A stretch of 64,000 bases of DNA from CAWBUW01 sp963792075 (GCA_963792075.1 CAWBUW010000002.1:186001-250000), one strand, 5' to 3'; positions 1 to 8,560 are shown, counted from the stretch's first letter. Program-made: numbers and translations. Notes: generated by a model from the sequence alone, not told the origin.

Positions 1-329
1 TCGCCTAAAGCCAGGCGTGTTTCTGCCACAACTTGCCCGGCGAGGCTGGCGTAAGCCGGGTTCAGTTCGATCCCGTATGAATGACGCCCGGCCTGGAGCG
101 CCGCGATCAGAGTGCTGCCGGTGCCGGCCATTGGGTCGAGAACAACCTCGCCCGCGCGGGTGAAAAATTCGATGAATTCCTGGGCCAAAGTCTCAGGGAA
201 TTTGGCCGGGTGACGCAACACATGCCTGGCGCGTGGTGGCGGATTGTGGATGAACCAGGATTTCTGGAACTTGAGCCACTCTTTCGGGGATAGATCATTC
301 AAGCGGTTGCGGAAGATTCGGGGGGGCAT
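1..329 (-). CDS. Site-specific DNA methyltransferase (N4/N6-type), N-terminal part, cut by window edge
   Basis: The minus-strand frame is open from an ATG at 329 to the first base of the window, about 109 codons. Residues about 45-75 read HPAKFPETLAQEFIEFFT, then DPMAGTGST and GIELNPAY. This is the S-adenosylmethionine-binding motif I (DPxxGxGST) with its usual flanks in adenine-N6/cytosine-N4 DNA methyltransferases. The catalytic (D/N/S)PP(Y/W) motif is not seen in this part and would lie beyond the edge. The gene starts 11 bases after the stop of the lipoprotein gene on the same strand, so the two are probably cotranscribed. No restriction endonuclease partner is visible. Family assignment is good; target specificity cannot be told. 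Confidence 0.8.
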   Translation of the reverse strand, partial: MPPRIFRNRLNDLSPKEWLKFQKSWFIHNPPPRARHVLRHPAKFPETLAQEFIEFFTRAGEVVLDPMAGTGSTLIAALQAGRHSYGIELNPAYASLAGQVVAETRLALG

Positions 330-339
330 AGTTTCTCGA

Positions 340-1161
340 TTATGGGTTGAGCTGGCGGACGAGAAGGTCGGAAAAACTGACCGTCAGCAGGTGGTCACCG
401 GTGGCGCGTGCGAAAATCCCTAGCTGGCCCTGGGAAAGCAGGGGATCGTTGATGCTGAATTGGAATTCGTCATTCACGAAGAAGCGCAGTTCACGACCAC
501 TCGCCCACACAGCCAGGCGTGATTTGCTGGGCGCCCCGATAGGCAGCGCTCCGCTGAGCAGCCAGGGTTGGGGAGAAGAAGCCTGGCTGCGAGACACCCG
601 GTCTAAACGCACCTGGCCATCGCACGAAGCGGAGAAGCGATAATAATCACCGGGCGATGAATAGCGCAGCAGCAGCCCATACTCATCTAATCCCTGGCAA
701 AAAGTGGGGTTAGCGGTGATTTCCACGTAAAAGTCGCTCAATATGGGTTCCTGGCGGACACTATAAAGGTAGACTTTTTCCTTCGCCACCGCAATTGTCA
801 GCTCGTTGTCACCCAGCAATACGCTGCTGCCGGCAGTCTGGCTGGTGCTCCAGGGCGCGTCTAAGCCAAAATCATCCTTGAGCAAGATTTCGCCTAATCC
901 GGGGCGCATTTCCTCAGTAGGCGCAGCGGGGGGGCTGGTGGGGAAAGGAGTAAAGGTGGCGGTGGCTGGAAACCAGATCACGGTGGGAGTGGAGGTGAAT
1001 GTCGCGGTGGGCGGCAGGGGGGTCTGGCTGGGGACGAGCGCAGGCGCAGTCAGCGCAGCGCAGCCGAATAGTATACCGGCTCCTGCGATCAAAAGGACCA
1101 GCAGCAGGGTAAAGGCCGGGTTTGAAATCCAGCGCGGGCGTACACTCATAATTCGTGACAT
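340..1161 (-). CDS. Lipoprotein with LamG/ConA-like beta-sandwich domain
   Basis: A 273-residue exported protein. A charged N-terminus is followed by a hydrophobic segment (about residues 17-34) ending in the lipobox LFGC, so it is probably a lipoprotein anchored outside the cell membrane. Residues about 40-85 form a Pro/Thr-rich linker with PTATFTSTPT-type repeats, common in surface proteins of Chloroflexota. The rest has alternating beta-strand patterns, including YYRFSASCDGQVRLDRV and RELRFFVNDEFQF, which resemble concanavalin-like (LamG/DUF1080-type) sandwich domains that often bind sugars. That fold is inferred by pattern only. No ribosome-binding site is seen before either ATG (1161 or 1149). 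The methyltransferase gene follows 11 bases downstream. Confidence 0.65.
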   Translation of the reverse strand: MSRIMSVRPRWISNPAFTLLLVLLIAGAGILFGCAALTAPALVPSQTPLPPTATFTSTPTVIWFPATATFTPFPTSPPAAPTEEMRPGLGEILLKDDFGLDAPWSTSQTAGSSVLLGDNELTIAVAKEKVYLYSVRQEPILSDFYVEITANPTFCQGLDEYGLLLRYSSPGDYYRFSASCDGQVRLDRVSRSQASSPQPWLLSGALPIGAPSKSRLAVWASGRELRFFVNDEFQFSINDPLLSQGQLGIFARATGDHLLTVSFSDLLVRQLNP

Positions 1162-1229
1162 TTGACAGATAACGATTAGAATAACCTGTTGTAAAATGAA
1201 TTTACCATCAGGTCATTCTAGCATAATTT

Positions 1230-1260
1230 GGTTCATTGGGAGTGGCCGTTGAAGAGGGCA
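1230..1260 (+). repeat. Diverged copy of the dispersed 'GGTTCATTGGGAG' element
   Basis: The first 21 bases (GGTTCATTGGGAGTGGCCGT and one more) match the reverse complement of 61315-61335 at 19 of 21 positions, and the match fades towards 1275. A longer related copy lies at 40294-40388. This copy lies in the spacer upstream of the dehydrogenase gene that starts at 1314. Confidence 0.5.
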
Positions 1261-1313
1261 CACAAAATCGCCCCCTAAACTAAACGAAGCGTTTCATATC
1301 CAGAGGAGAAAAA

Positions 1314-2327
1314 ATGCGTAAAAAAGCCATTTTGATTACCGGGGCATCTGGCGAGATTGGACAAGCCTTGGTGAACAGCCTGGTTGCAGCCGGGTCAACC
1401 CCAGTAGTCACGCTCGACTTACAGCCGTTGCCAGAGGAAGTCCGCCACAAGGTGACCATGTTGACTGGCGACATCCTTGACAAGGCCATGCTGGCGCGCA
1501 TGGTGAGCGAGTATGAATTCGAAGCAGTTTTTCACCTGGCTGCGCTGCTTTCTACTCGCAGCGAGTTTACCCCAGAAGCAGCCCACCGTGTTAACGTAGA
1601 AGGTACATTATCGCTGCTCCAGATGGCTGCCGAACAGTCGGAATGGCGCGGCGAAGCGGTCAAGTTTATCTTCCCTTCCTCGATTGCGGCGTATGGCCTA
1701 CCAGACCTGGAGACGAAAGCGGCTTATACGCGTGTGCGTGAGTTCGAGTGGAATGTCCCACGTACCATGTATGGCTGCAACAAATTGTACTGTGAGCAAT
1801 TGGGCACTTACTATTCGCTTTATTATCGCCAGCTTGCGGTTGACCGCCCGGTCATGCTTGATTTCCGCTGCCTGCGCTTCCCCGGCCTGATCAGCGCCTT
1901 CACCGTGCCCAGCGGAGGTACAAGCGATTATGGTCCGGAGATGCTGCACTACGCTGCTAAGGGCGAGCCTTATGCCTGCTTTGTACGCGAAGATGTAGCC
2001 ATTCCTTTTATGGCCATGCCAGATGCAGTTAAGTCACTGCTGCTGCTGAAAGATGCGCCGCGTGAATCGCTCAAACGCCAGGTATACAATGTGACCAGCT
2101 TCAGCCTCACCGCAGAGGAATTTCGCCAGCGTGTGGTTGCACATTTCCCGAAAGCGCAGATTACTTACCAGCCCGACCTGCCGCGCCAGGCGATCGTCAA
2201 TTCCTGGCCTGCGGACCTGGACGACAGTGCTGGGAGGCGTCACTGGGGTTGGAAACCGGATTACGGCGTAGACCGTTCCTTCGATGAGTATCTGGTGCCT
2301 AATATCCGCCGACGCTATCAGGGATGA
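1314..2327 (+). CDS. NAD-dependent epimerase/dehydratase family protein, probable SDR-type L-threonine 3-dehydrogenase
   Basis: A 337-residue extended short-chain dehydrogenase with the NAD-binding motif GASGEIG at residues 10-16, Ser122/Ser123 and the catalytic pair Tyr153/Lys157 (YGCNK). The segment FRCLRFPGLIS, then GGTSDYGPEMLHYA, and the tail SWPADLDDSAGRRHWGWKP are characteristic of the SDR-type L-threonine 3-dehydrogenases, which oxidise L-threonine to 2-amino-3-ketobutyrate. That reaction is normally completed by glycine C-acetyltransferase (Kbl), which is not in this window. An AGGAGA ribosome-binding site lies at 1302-1307. The stop codon overlaps the next gene's start (ATGA). A sugar-nucleotide epimerase is the main alternative. 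Confidence 0.78.
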   Translation: MRKKAILITGASGEIGQALVNSLVAAGSTPVVTLDLQPLPEEVRHKVTMLTGDILDKAMLARMVSEYEFEAVFHLAALLSTRSEFTPEAAHRVNVEGTLSLLQMAAEQSEWRGEAVKFIFPSSIAAYGLPDLETKAAYTRVREFEWNVPRTMYGCNKLYCEQLGTYYSLYYRQLAVDRPVMLDFRCLRFPGLISAFTVPSGGTSDYGPEMLHYAAKGEPYACFVREDVAIPFMAMPDAVKSLLLLKDAPRESLKRQVYNVTSFSLTAEEFRQRVVAHFPKAQITYQPDLPRQAIVNSWPADLDDSAGRRHWGWKPDYGVDRSFDEYLVPNIRRRYQG

Positions 2328-3457
2328 ATACCTCACCGGGTTTGATCGTATTATTCGGCTCTGGAGAGACTTCACCAAGTGGACGCAAGGTGTGGGAAGC
2401 TGTGCTGCGCCGCCTCCCACACCCGCCAAAGATTGCTTTGCTGGAGACACCGTCTGGGTTTGAGTTGAATTCGGGGCATGTGATTGCACGCGTGGCTGAA
2501 TTTCTTCAGCATAATCTACAGAACCACCATCCAGAACTTACGATCATCCCGGCACGCCAGCGCGGCACTCCCTGGAGTCCAGATGATCCAGAATTAGTGG
2601 CCCCTCTGCTAACCTCAGATGTAATTTTTATGGGTCCAGGCAGCCCAACCTACGCAGTGCGCCAGCTCCACGACAGCCTCGCCTGGCAATACTTGATCGC
2701 ACGCCACCGCTTGGGCGCCACTTTGGTGCTGGCCTCGGCTGCGACGATTGCGATTTCTTGCTGCGCTCTACCCGTTTATGAAATTTACAAGGTGGGAGAG
2801 GACCTACACTGGAAAGAGGGGTTGGATTTGTTCGGCCTGTATGGGCTGCAGCTCGTCTTTGTCCCGCACTGGAACAACACCGAAGGGGGCGAGGATTTGG
2901 ATACCAGCCGCTGTTTTATGGGCCAGGACCGTTTTGCCCGCCTGGCGGAGATGCTGCCTGAAGACCTGACGATCGTGGGATTGGACGAGAAGACAGCTTT
3001 GATTATGGATCCACAGGCGGGGACCTGTCAGGTGGTGGGCGCAGGGGGGGTCACGCTGCTGCACACCGGACATATCCATCCCAGGCGTTCTCGTGCGCCG
3101 GGGATGGCTGGCAGCGGCTTGAGCGAGATTGCGGAACAGCGCGACGCGCACGTGCATTATTATCATCATGGGGAAAGTTTTTCCTTGAGTGAGATCGGTC
3201 CTTTTCGCGCTTACCACCCGGAGGCAAACTTGCCCGAAGAAGTGTGGCAGCGCGCCTTACAGGCGCAGCAGCAAGCAGAACCTGAGCCCCCCGCCGGGCC
3301 GCCGCCGGAAGTCCTGGCGCTGGTAGCCCGGCGCCAGGACGCCCGTGCGGCAAAGGATTGGGCGGCTGCCGACGCCTTGCGCGGTCAGATCGCTGCACTG
3401 GGGTGGGCAGTCAAGGATACCAAAGATGGCATCGTCATTGAGAAAATGATAGGATAG
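2324..3457 (+). CDS. Peptidase S51/type 1 glutamine amidotransferase-like protein with a CysRS-type C-terminal tail
   Basis: 377 residues in two parts. Residues 1 to about 270 have the flavodoxin-like fold of peptidase S51 (cyanophycinase, dipeptidase E): GSGET near residue 12, MGPGSPTYAVRQL at 103-115, and the nucleophile-elbow position ASAAT with Ser138, where typical members have GxSAG. Residues about 328-377 read EVLALVARRQDARAAKDWAA, then ADALRGQIAALGWAVKDTKD and G. This matches the RxxARxxKDxxxAD-xIRxxLxxxGxxxxDTxxG helix pair found at the C-terminus of cysteinyl-tRNA synthetase. A Pro-rich linker joins the parts. The start overlaps the upstream stop by four bases, so translation is probably coupled. 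Substrate is unknown; an N-terminal hydrolase role is inferred from the fold. Confidence 0.7.
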   Translation: MNTSPGLIVLFGSGETSPSGRKVWEAVLRRLPHPPKIALLETPSGFELNSGHVIARVAEFLQHNLQNHHPELTIIPARQRGTPWSPDDPELVAPLLTSDVIFMGPGSPTYAVRQLHDSLAWQYLIARHRLGATLVLASAATIAISCCALPVYEIYKVGEDLHWKEGLDLFGLYGLQLVFVPHWNNTEGGEDLDTSRCFMGQDRFARLAEMLPEDLTIVGLDEKTALIMDPQAGTCQVVGAGGVTLLHTGHIHPRRSRAPGMAGSGLSEIAEQRDAHVHYYHHGESFSLSEIGPFRAYHPEANLPEEVWQRALQAQQQAEPEPPAGPPPEVLALVARRQDARAAKDWAAADALRGQIAALGWAVKDTKDGIVIEKMIG

Positions 3458-3484
3458 TAGGAAGATTCTGATCAACAGGAGAAG

Positions 3485-4390
3485 ATGATGGCAACAGAAA
3501 AACTGCGTGTAGGTTATATTGGCCTGGGGCTGATGGGGAAGTCTGTGGCGCGGAATATCTTGAAGGCTGGCTTCCCGTTGGTGGTGCACAACCGTTCGCG
3601 GGCCGCTGTGGATGAGCTGGTCGCCGAGGGGGCGCAGGCTGCGAGCTCCGCAGCCGAGGTGGCGCGGCAGGTGGATGTGGTTTTCACCAATTTGCCGGAC
3701 ACGCCTGACGTAGAGCTGGTAGCGCTGGGTTTGGGCGGTGTGATCGAAGGAGCGCATGCAGGGTTGGTCTTCGTGGATAACTCGACTATCAAGCCCGCGG
3801 CCGCTCGCCGCATCGCTGAACGGCTGGCTGGCGCAGGCGTGGCCGCGCTGGACGCGCCGGTCAGCGGCGGGGATATCGGCGCGCGCAACGGTACCCTGAC
3901 AATTATGGTCGGCGGTGACGCACAGGCGCTGGAGAAGGTGCTCCCTGTGTTCATGGCCATGGGTAAAACGGTGACGCACATTGGCGGGCCGGGCACCGGG
4001 CAGATCGCGAAGGCGGCTAACCAGATCATGGTGGCTGCACAAATGGTAGCGATGGGTGAGCTGTTGATTTTTGCCCGCAAGGCCGGGGCTGACCCCCAGA
4101 AGGTCGTCGAGGCCATCAAGGGAGGCGCAGCGCAGTGTTGGACGCTGGATGTCAAACCCCCGCGCCTGTTTGCCGGCAACCGGGGACCAGGGTTCAAGGC
4201 CTACATGCAAGCCAAGGACCTGGGCATCATTCTGGAGACGGCGCGTGAGTACGGTATTCCGCTGCCAGCAACGGCAGTCTCCGCGCAGCTCTTTAATGCC
4301 ATGCTGCAAATGGATATGGCCGGGTTGGATAATTCGGCAGTTGTGGGTGTGCTCGAAGTGTTGGCGAACGCAAAATTGTTGGAAGAGTAA
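3485..4390 (+). CDS. NAD(P)-dependent beta-hydroxyacid dehydrogenase (3-hydroxyisobutyrate/tartronate semialdehyde reductase family)
   Basis: 301 residues of the full family length. The Rossmann motif GLGLMG (13-18) is followed by HNRS, where Arg at the end of strand 2 suggests a preference for NADP. The substrate-binding signature DAPVSGGD lies at 123-130, and the catalytic Lys176 sits in GTGQIAKAANQ. Members reduce or oxidise short beta-hydroxyacids such as 3-hydroxyisobutyrate, tartronate semialdehyde or succinic semialdehyde. Which one is used here cannot be read from sequence. A ribosome-binding site (AGGAGAAG) precedes the ATG. It is 27 bases after the upstream gene and 20 before yitT, so an operon is likely. 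Confidence 0.85.
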   Translation: MMATEKLRVGYIGLGLMGKSVARNILKAGFPLVVHNRSRAAVDELVAEGAQAASSAAEVARQVDVVFTNLPDTPDVELVALGLGGVIEGAHAGLVFVDNSTIKPAAARRIAERLAGAGVAALDAPVSGGDIGARNGTLTIMVGGDAQALEKVLPVFMAMGKTVTHIGGPGTGQIAKAANQIMVAAQMVAMGELLIFARKAGADPQKVVEAIKGGAAQCWTLDVKPPRLFAGNRGPGFKAYMQAKDLGIILETAREYGIPLPATAVSAQLFNAMLQMDMAGLDNSAVVGVLEVLANAKLLEE

Positions 4391-4410
4391 CCCTTACAAG
4401 TAGCCCCAAA

Positions 4411-5307
4411 ATGCTTTCTTTTTTTCGCTCGACATTTTTTCAGAAACCACACTTTTCTTGGCAGGGGCTGGTAGATTACCTGCTCATCACTGCAGGAGCG
4501 CTGCTGCAGGCGCTCGCTGTGCGCCTGTTTCTGGTGCCGGCAAACATTGCCGGCGGTGGTATCAGCGGTATCGCTCAGATCATCAACCATTACACCGGCT
4601 GGCCGATGGGGGTGATGATCTTTCTGGGAAACCTGCCTCTGTTCCTGCTCGGCTGGCGCTACCTGGGTGGACCACGCTTTGCGCTGCGGACGGCATTTGC
4701 TGTGGGGGCTATATCCTTTTTTGTCAACTCTTTGGTATTTTTCCTGCCCCCTGACGGCCTGACCCCCGATATGGTGCTGAATACTTTGTATGGCGGCGTG
4801 GTCAGCGGGATCGGTTTTGGGTTGGTTTACCGCGGGCAGGGCACCAGCGGTGGCAGCGATATCCTGGCGCGTATGCTCAACCATTGGCGAGGCATCTCAA
4901 TCTCACAGTCCTATTTGTTGACTGACTCGTTGGTCATGTTCCTCGCCGGGCTATCCTTCAGTTGGACGCACGCACTTTATGCGTTGGTTTCGTTATACAT
5001 TAGCGGGATCGCAGCCGAGGCAGCCACGGAAGGCTCGAATGTGGTCCGCACGGCAGTCATCATCACATCTAATCCGGACCCTGTGGTGCAGCACGTTCTG
5101 GAAAGTATGGAGCGCGGCGTGACCCTGCTCAATGGGCGCGGCGGGTTTACCGGGGTGGAGCGTACCGTCTTGTATTGTGTGGTGACCCGTTCAGAAGTGG
5201 CGCAGATCAAGGCGCTGGTGCGCGAAGCCGACCCGAAGGCGTTCATTGTGATCGGACATGCCGCGGAAGTGCTGGGCGAAGGTTTTCGTTCGCTGCAAGA
5301 GGTATAA
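4411..5307 (+). CDS. YitT family membrane protein (DUF161 + DUF2179)
   Basis: 298 residues. The first 190 or so hold five or six hydrophobic segments with the family signature AxNIAGGGISGIAQIINHYT near residue 45 and GQGTSGGSDILARML near 145. The remaining 90 residues form the soluble DUF2179 domain, marked by RGVTLLNGRGGFTGVERTVL. The family is widespread, of uncertain function, and probably transports small molecules across the cytoplasmic membrane. It is the last gene of this cluster and is followed by an inverted repeat at 5319-5364. Confidence 0.88.
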   Translation: MLSFFRSTFFQKPHFSWQGLVDYLLITAGALLQALAVRLFLVPANIAGGGISGIAQIINHYTGWPMGVMIFLGNLPLFLLGWRYLGGPRFALRTAFAVGAISFFVNSLVFFLPPDGLTPDMVLNTLYGGVVSGIGFGLVYRGQGTSGGSDILARMLNHWRGISISQSYLLTDSLVMFLAGLSFSWTHALYALVSLYISGIAAEAATEGSNVVRTAVIITSNPDPVVQHVLESMERGVTLLNGRGGFTGVERTVLYCVVTRSEVAQIKALVREADPKAFIVIGHAAEVLGEGFRSLQEV

Positions 5308-5318
5308 TTTGGAGAGCT

Positions 5319-5364
5319 ATTTCTGGTGTTCTTGTAGGCATACACCCGCAAAAACACCAGAAAT
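5319..5364. repeat. 12-bp inverted repeat after yitT
   Basis: ATTTCTGGTGTT (5319-5330) is perfectly complementary to AACACCAGAAAT (5353-5364), with a 22-nt loop that holds a small TGTA/TACA hairpin. There is no T-run, so it is not a textbook intrinsic terminator, though it sits where one would be expected. It lacks the 20-3-20 geometry of the palindromes at 37-59 kb. Confidence 0.6.
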
Positions 5365-5460
5365 CCCCAAATGTGCAACGTTTTGGCGCTTACTGCGTAG
5401 AATGAATCAGATCATTCGAATTGCTGTCCCGTCCCAGTACCGGGCAGCAGGAGCTGTGCG

Positions 5461-6081
5461 GTGAACAACGTTGAGCCATCCTGGCTTGGACAGGCTCTTA
5501 AAGGGAATACCGAAGCTTTTACTCAGTTAGTAGAGGCTTACCAGACGCCGGTGTACAACCTGTGTTACCGGATGTTGGGTGATGCTTATGAAGCTGAGGA
5601 TGCTGCACAGGAGACTTTCCTGCGGGCATACATGAACATCCAAAAATATGACCGGGCGCGATCATTTTCGACCTGGCTGCTTTCGATAGCGGCACATTAT
5701 TGTATTGACCAGATCCGTAAACGCCGTATGATCTTGATCTCGCTGGATGATAACCCTCTTGTAGATCCGCCAGACCAGCTACCCGGACCAGAGCCAGCGC
5801 TTGGTCAAAACGAGTTGCGCCAGCGTATCCAGGGACTGCTGGGGGGATTGGGTCCCCAGGATCGGGCCGTGGTCGTGATGTACTACTGGAATGACTTACC
5901 TTATGAAGAAATCGCCCAGTCGCTGGGCATGACGCTCAGCGCGGTCAAAAGCCGCTTGCATCGCGCCAGGATAGCTCTCTCCGAGCGCTGGAACGAACAA
6001 GAGGTTCAGACTGCGGCAGCCACAGAGGCTGCATTGAAGGAGAGGAGGCACAATGGCAAAGCAGAATCACCCGCCTTTTGA
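5461..6081 (+). CDS. RNA polymerase sigma factor, ECF (sigma-70 family)
   Basis: 206 residues with the two-domain structure of extracytoplasmic-function sigma factors. Region 2 (about 20-90) carries DAYEAEDAAQETFLRAY and FSTWLLSIAAHYCIDQIRKR, which bind core polymerase and the -10 element. Region 4 (about 130-185) carries YEEIAQSLGMTLSAVKSRLH, the helix-turn-helix for the -35 element. The start is GTG at 5461 with AGGAG at about 5448-5452. The next gene, a zinc-type anti-sigma factor, overlaps it by 29 bases, the usual arrangement of a sigma/anti-sigma pair. The third gene of the operon, a bactofilin-like membrane protein, is a likely target or partner in cell-envelope stress control (inference). 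Confidence 0.92.
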   Translation: MNNVEPSWLGQALKGNTEAFTQLVEAYQTPVYNLCYRMLGDAYEAEDAAQETFLRAYMNIQKYDRARSFSTWLLSIAAHYCIDQIRKRRMILISLDDNPLVDPPDQLPGPEPALGQNELRQRIQGLLGGLGPQDRAVVVMYYWNDLPYEEIAQSLGMTLSAVKSRLHRARIALSERWNEQEVQTAAATEAALKERRHNGKAESPAF

Positions 6082-6598
6082 TGCCTGGCTGCTGTCAGGC
6101 GAACCGATAACGCCACAGCAGGCCTATGACTTGCAGGAACACCTGCGCATCTGTGATACCTGTCGCCAGGTGGAATCTGCCTGGACTCAGGTAGAGCACC
6201 TGATTCGCGAAGCTGGCATGCTGGCGCCTGCGGCTGGTTTCAGCGCCCGGTGGCAATCCCGCCTGGCCGTGCAGCGCGCCCGCCAGCAGCGCCGCCAATC
6301 CTGGTTGTTCTTTCTCGGAATTGCGGTTGTGGCCATCATTACGCTGGCGGCGTTAGGGCTTGCAGTCGTGGCGATGTGGCAGTCACCGGCGCAATTGTTT
6401 TTTGGATTGCTGTACCGGCTCGCATTATTGGTTGAAGTCCTGGGAACGGTTGGCTTTTACATGGGAGACGTCGTTCACGCATTACCGGGTATCCCCTTCC
6501 TGGGACTATTTTTCTTCGCCGGTTTTGCGACCCTGTTTAGTGTGCTCTGGCTGGTGGCTTTCCAACAATTGACGGGTCTGCGGAGGTTGGTGCAATGA
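6053..6598 (+). CDS. Putative anti-sigma factor with zinc-finger motif and membrane segments
   Basis: 181 residues. The N-terminal part has HLRICDTC (H-x3-C-x2-C, residues about 30-37), the zinc-binding core of zf-HC2 anti-sigma domains, which hold an ECF sigma factor inactive. A basic stretch (RARQQRRQ) leads into a transmembrane segment at about 85-105, followed by two more hydrophobic segments (115-140 and 145-172). It overlaps the end of the sigma gene by 29 bases and the next gene by 4, so all three are translationally coupled. The extra membrane segments beyond the usual single one suggest it also senses the membrane state (inference). Confidence 0.75.
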   Translation: MAKQNHPPFDAWLLSGEPITPQQAYDLQEHLRICDTCRQVESAWTQVEHLIREAGMLAPAAGFSARWQSRLAVQRARQQRRQSWLFFLGIAVVAIITLAALGLAVVAMWQSPAQLFFGLLYRLALLVEVLGTVGFYMGDVVHALPGIPFLGLFFFAGFATLFSVLWLVAFQQLTGLRRLVQ

Positions 6599-7611
6599 AG
6601 TTGTCAAAACCGTTTATAGGGTTGGTGATGATTATCCTCGTTCTGGCGCTTGCACTGCCCGCTCGCGCAGTTGCCGCGGTTCCAGGCATGCTGATCCTGG
6701 GTGATACGTATACGCTTGCGAGCGGTGAACTGTTAGATGAAAACCTGACCATCCTGGGAGGAAACGTAGTGATCGAGCAGGACGCTACCGTGGATGGGGA
6801 TATCCTCTTGCTGGGCGGCACATTGCGCATGGACGGCATCGTGGAGGGAGATATCTCTGCCGCGGGTGGTGTGCTCGAGCTGGGTGAGACCGCGCAAGTG
6901 AAAGGCGATATTTCTACGGCTGGCGCCAGTTTACGGCAAGCGGAGGGCGCTCAGATAAATGGCAAGATTATTACGGAAACCGGCGAAACGGTAAGCAATC
7001 TGCGCAGCCGTGGCCTGAACCTCCCCGCTTTGGTAAACCAGGTGCTTACACCACTGGCTTTCCTGGTCCGAGTGCTGGTCATGGCAGCATTAGCAGTGCT
7101 GGCAGTGATGTTCTTACCTCAACCCGTGGAGCGTGTGGCGCAGACGCTTGTATCTCAACCCGTGCTGTCGGGAGGCATGGGCATTCTAACTATCATAGTT
7201 TTTCCTCTGGCCTTCATCTTGACCGTTGTCTCCATCCTGTTCATTCCGTTGGGCCTTTTGGGCTTGCTGACTCTGGGTATTTTATATTTGTACGGCTTGA
7301 TTGCAGTCGGTTATGAGGTAGGGCGGCGCATCGCAGCGATGTTCCATTGGGATTGGGCCGCGCCAGTCATTGCAGGTGTGGGCACCCTGGCCATCTCTCT
7401 TGTTCTGGGAGGCCTGGGGCAGATCCCTTGCCTGGGTTGGTTGATCTCTTTCCTTGTGTGGCATTGGGGGCTGGGTGCGGTAATCCTGACCCGTTTTGGA
7501 ACGCAGCCATACGTAGAGGGTGGCTTTCCGGCGCGGCAAAGCCACCTGCCAGTGCCTCCGTTGCCTCCACCTGCTGAGGAGGAACCCCCTTCTATCGCAG
7601 CAGAGGCGTAG
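6595..7611 (+). CDS. Bactofilin-like polymer-forming membrane protein
   Basis: 338 residues. A signal or anchor segment (about 8-26) is followed by a right-handed beta-helix-like region of short repeats: ENLTILGGNVVIEQDATVDG, DILLLGGTLRMDGIVEGDIS and AAGGVLELGETAQVKGDIST. These are typical of bactofilin domains, which polymerise into filaments. Then come four hydrophobic segments between about 145 and 300, and a Pro/Glu-rich tail. It resembles the 'polymer-forming cytoskeletal' proteins of Chloroflexota and Firmicutes. The 4-base overlap with the anti-sigma gene indicates a common transcript, and an envelope-related role is inferred. The gene faces era with a 31-bp gap. Confidence 0.7.
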   Translation: MKLSKPFIGLVMIILVLALALPARAVAAVPGMLILGDTYTLASGELLDENLTILGGNVVIEQDATVDGDILLLGGTLRMDGIVEGDISAAGGVLELGETAQVKGDISTAGASLRQAEGAQINGKIITETGETVSNLRSRGLNLPALVNQVLTPLAFLVRVLVMAALAVLAVMFLPQPVERVAQTLVSQPVLSGGMGILTIIVFPLAFILTVVSILFIPLGLLGLLTLGILYLYGLIAVGYEVGRRIAAMFHWDWAAPVIAGVGTLAISLVLGGLGQIPCLGWLISFLVWHWGLGAVILTRFGTQPYVEGGFPARQSHLPVPPLPPPAEEEPPSIAAEA

Positions 7612-7642
7612 GGGTTTGGGATACGTGCGAGGGGTGAAGAAT

Positions 7643-8560
7643 TTATTCTGAAGAGCTAAATCCGAATGCCTGGAGCGCTGCCTCGTCGTCGCGCCAATTC
7701 TTACGCACTTTGACGCGCAGTTCGAGAAAAATATTGTGCTCGGTGAGCTTTTCGATTTCTTGCCGGGCGCTGGAGCCGATTTTCTTAAGCATGCTCCCCC
7801 CGCGGCCGATGACGATCGGTTTGTGTGTCTCGCGCTCCAAAATCAGGGTGGCGGCGATGTATGTAGTAGATTCATTGCGCTCGGTATACTCATCGATGCG
7901 CACGATGATGCCATGGGGAACTTCATCATCCAGGTGCAGTAGTGCAGCTTCGCGGATCAGGTCTGCGGCGATTTCTCGTTCGAACAGATCGGTAATCTGA
8001 TCTTCGGGGTAGTACTGTGGGCCTTCGGGCAGGCGGTCGAGCATGAGCCGCATGAGTTGTTCAAGTCCATCGCCACGCACAGCCGAGATGGCTAACAGAG
8101 TTGCCTTTGGCAGTAAGGCCGCAAATTCCGATTGGCGCTGAACGAGGTGCGCGGACGAGAGCAGGTCTATCTTGTTGAGCAGCAAGAGAGCTGCGGATTC
8201 GCGCCCTGCCGCAACGATGTATTCGGCCAGCATCAAATCTTCCGAATTGGGTGGGCGGCTGGCATCTACGATAAAGAAGATCAGATCGGCATCTTGCAAA
8301 GCATCCTGTGCCATCTGGTTCATCTTTTCCCCCAGTTTATGGCGCGGTTGGTGCACGCCCGGTGTGTCCACGAATATTACCTGGGCGTGTTCCAGGGTGA
8401 GAATGCCTAACTGCCGCCGGCGAGTAGTCTGGGGTCGCGGAGAGACGGCGGCAATTTTTTGGCCGAGCAGAGCATTCAACAGGGTTGATTTTCCTGCGTT
8501 GGGATGGCCCAGGATGGCAACAAAGCCAGATTTGTGATGAGTTTGGATAGGGGATTCCAT
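7643..8560 (-). CDS. era: GTPase Era, 16S rRNA-binding ribosome assembly factor
   Basis: 305 residues from the ATG at 8560. It has the GTPase motifs GHPNAGKST (G1), DTPG (G3), NKID (G4) and SAV (G5), then the C-terminal KH domain with GRGGSMLKKIGSSARQEIEK and the usual ending LELRVKVRKNWRDDE. Era binds the 3' end of 16S rRNA during 30S assembly. A start at 8626 would add 22 residues without family support, so the internal ATG before ESPIQTHHKSGF is preferred. The gene diverges from rpoB. Confidence 0.93.
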   Translation of the reverse strand: MESPIQTHHKSGFVAILGHPNAGKSTLLNALLGQKIAAVSPRPQTTRRRQLGILTLEHAQVIFVDTPGVHQPRHKLGEKMNQMAQDALQDADLIFFIVDASRPPNSEDLMLAEYIVAAGRESAALLLLNKIDLLSSAHLVQRQSEFAALLPKATLLAISAVRGDGLEQLMRLMLDRLPEGPQYYPEDQITDLFEREIAADLIREAALLHLDDEVPHGIIVRIDEYTERNESTTYIAATLILERETHKPIVIGRGGSMLKKIGSSARQEIEKLTEHNIFLELRVKVRKNWRDDEAALQAFGFSSSE

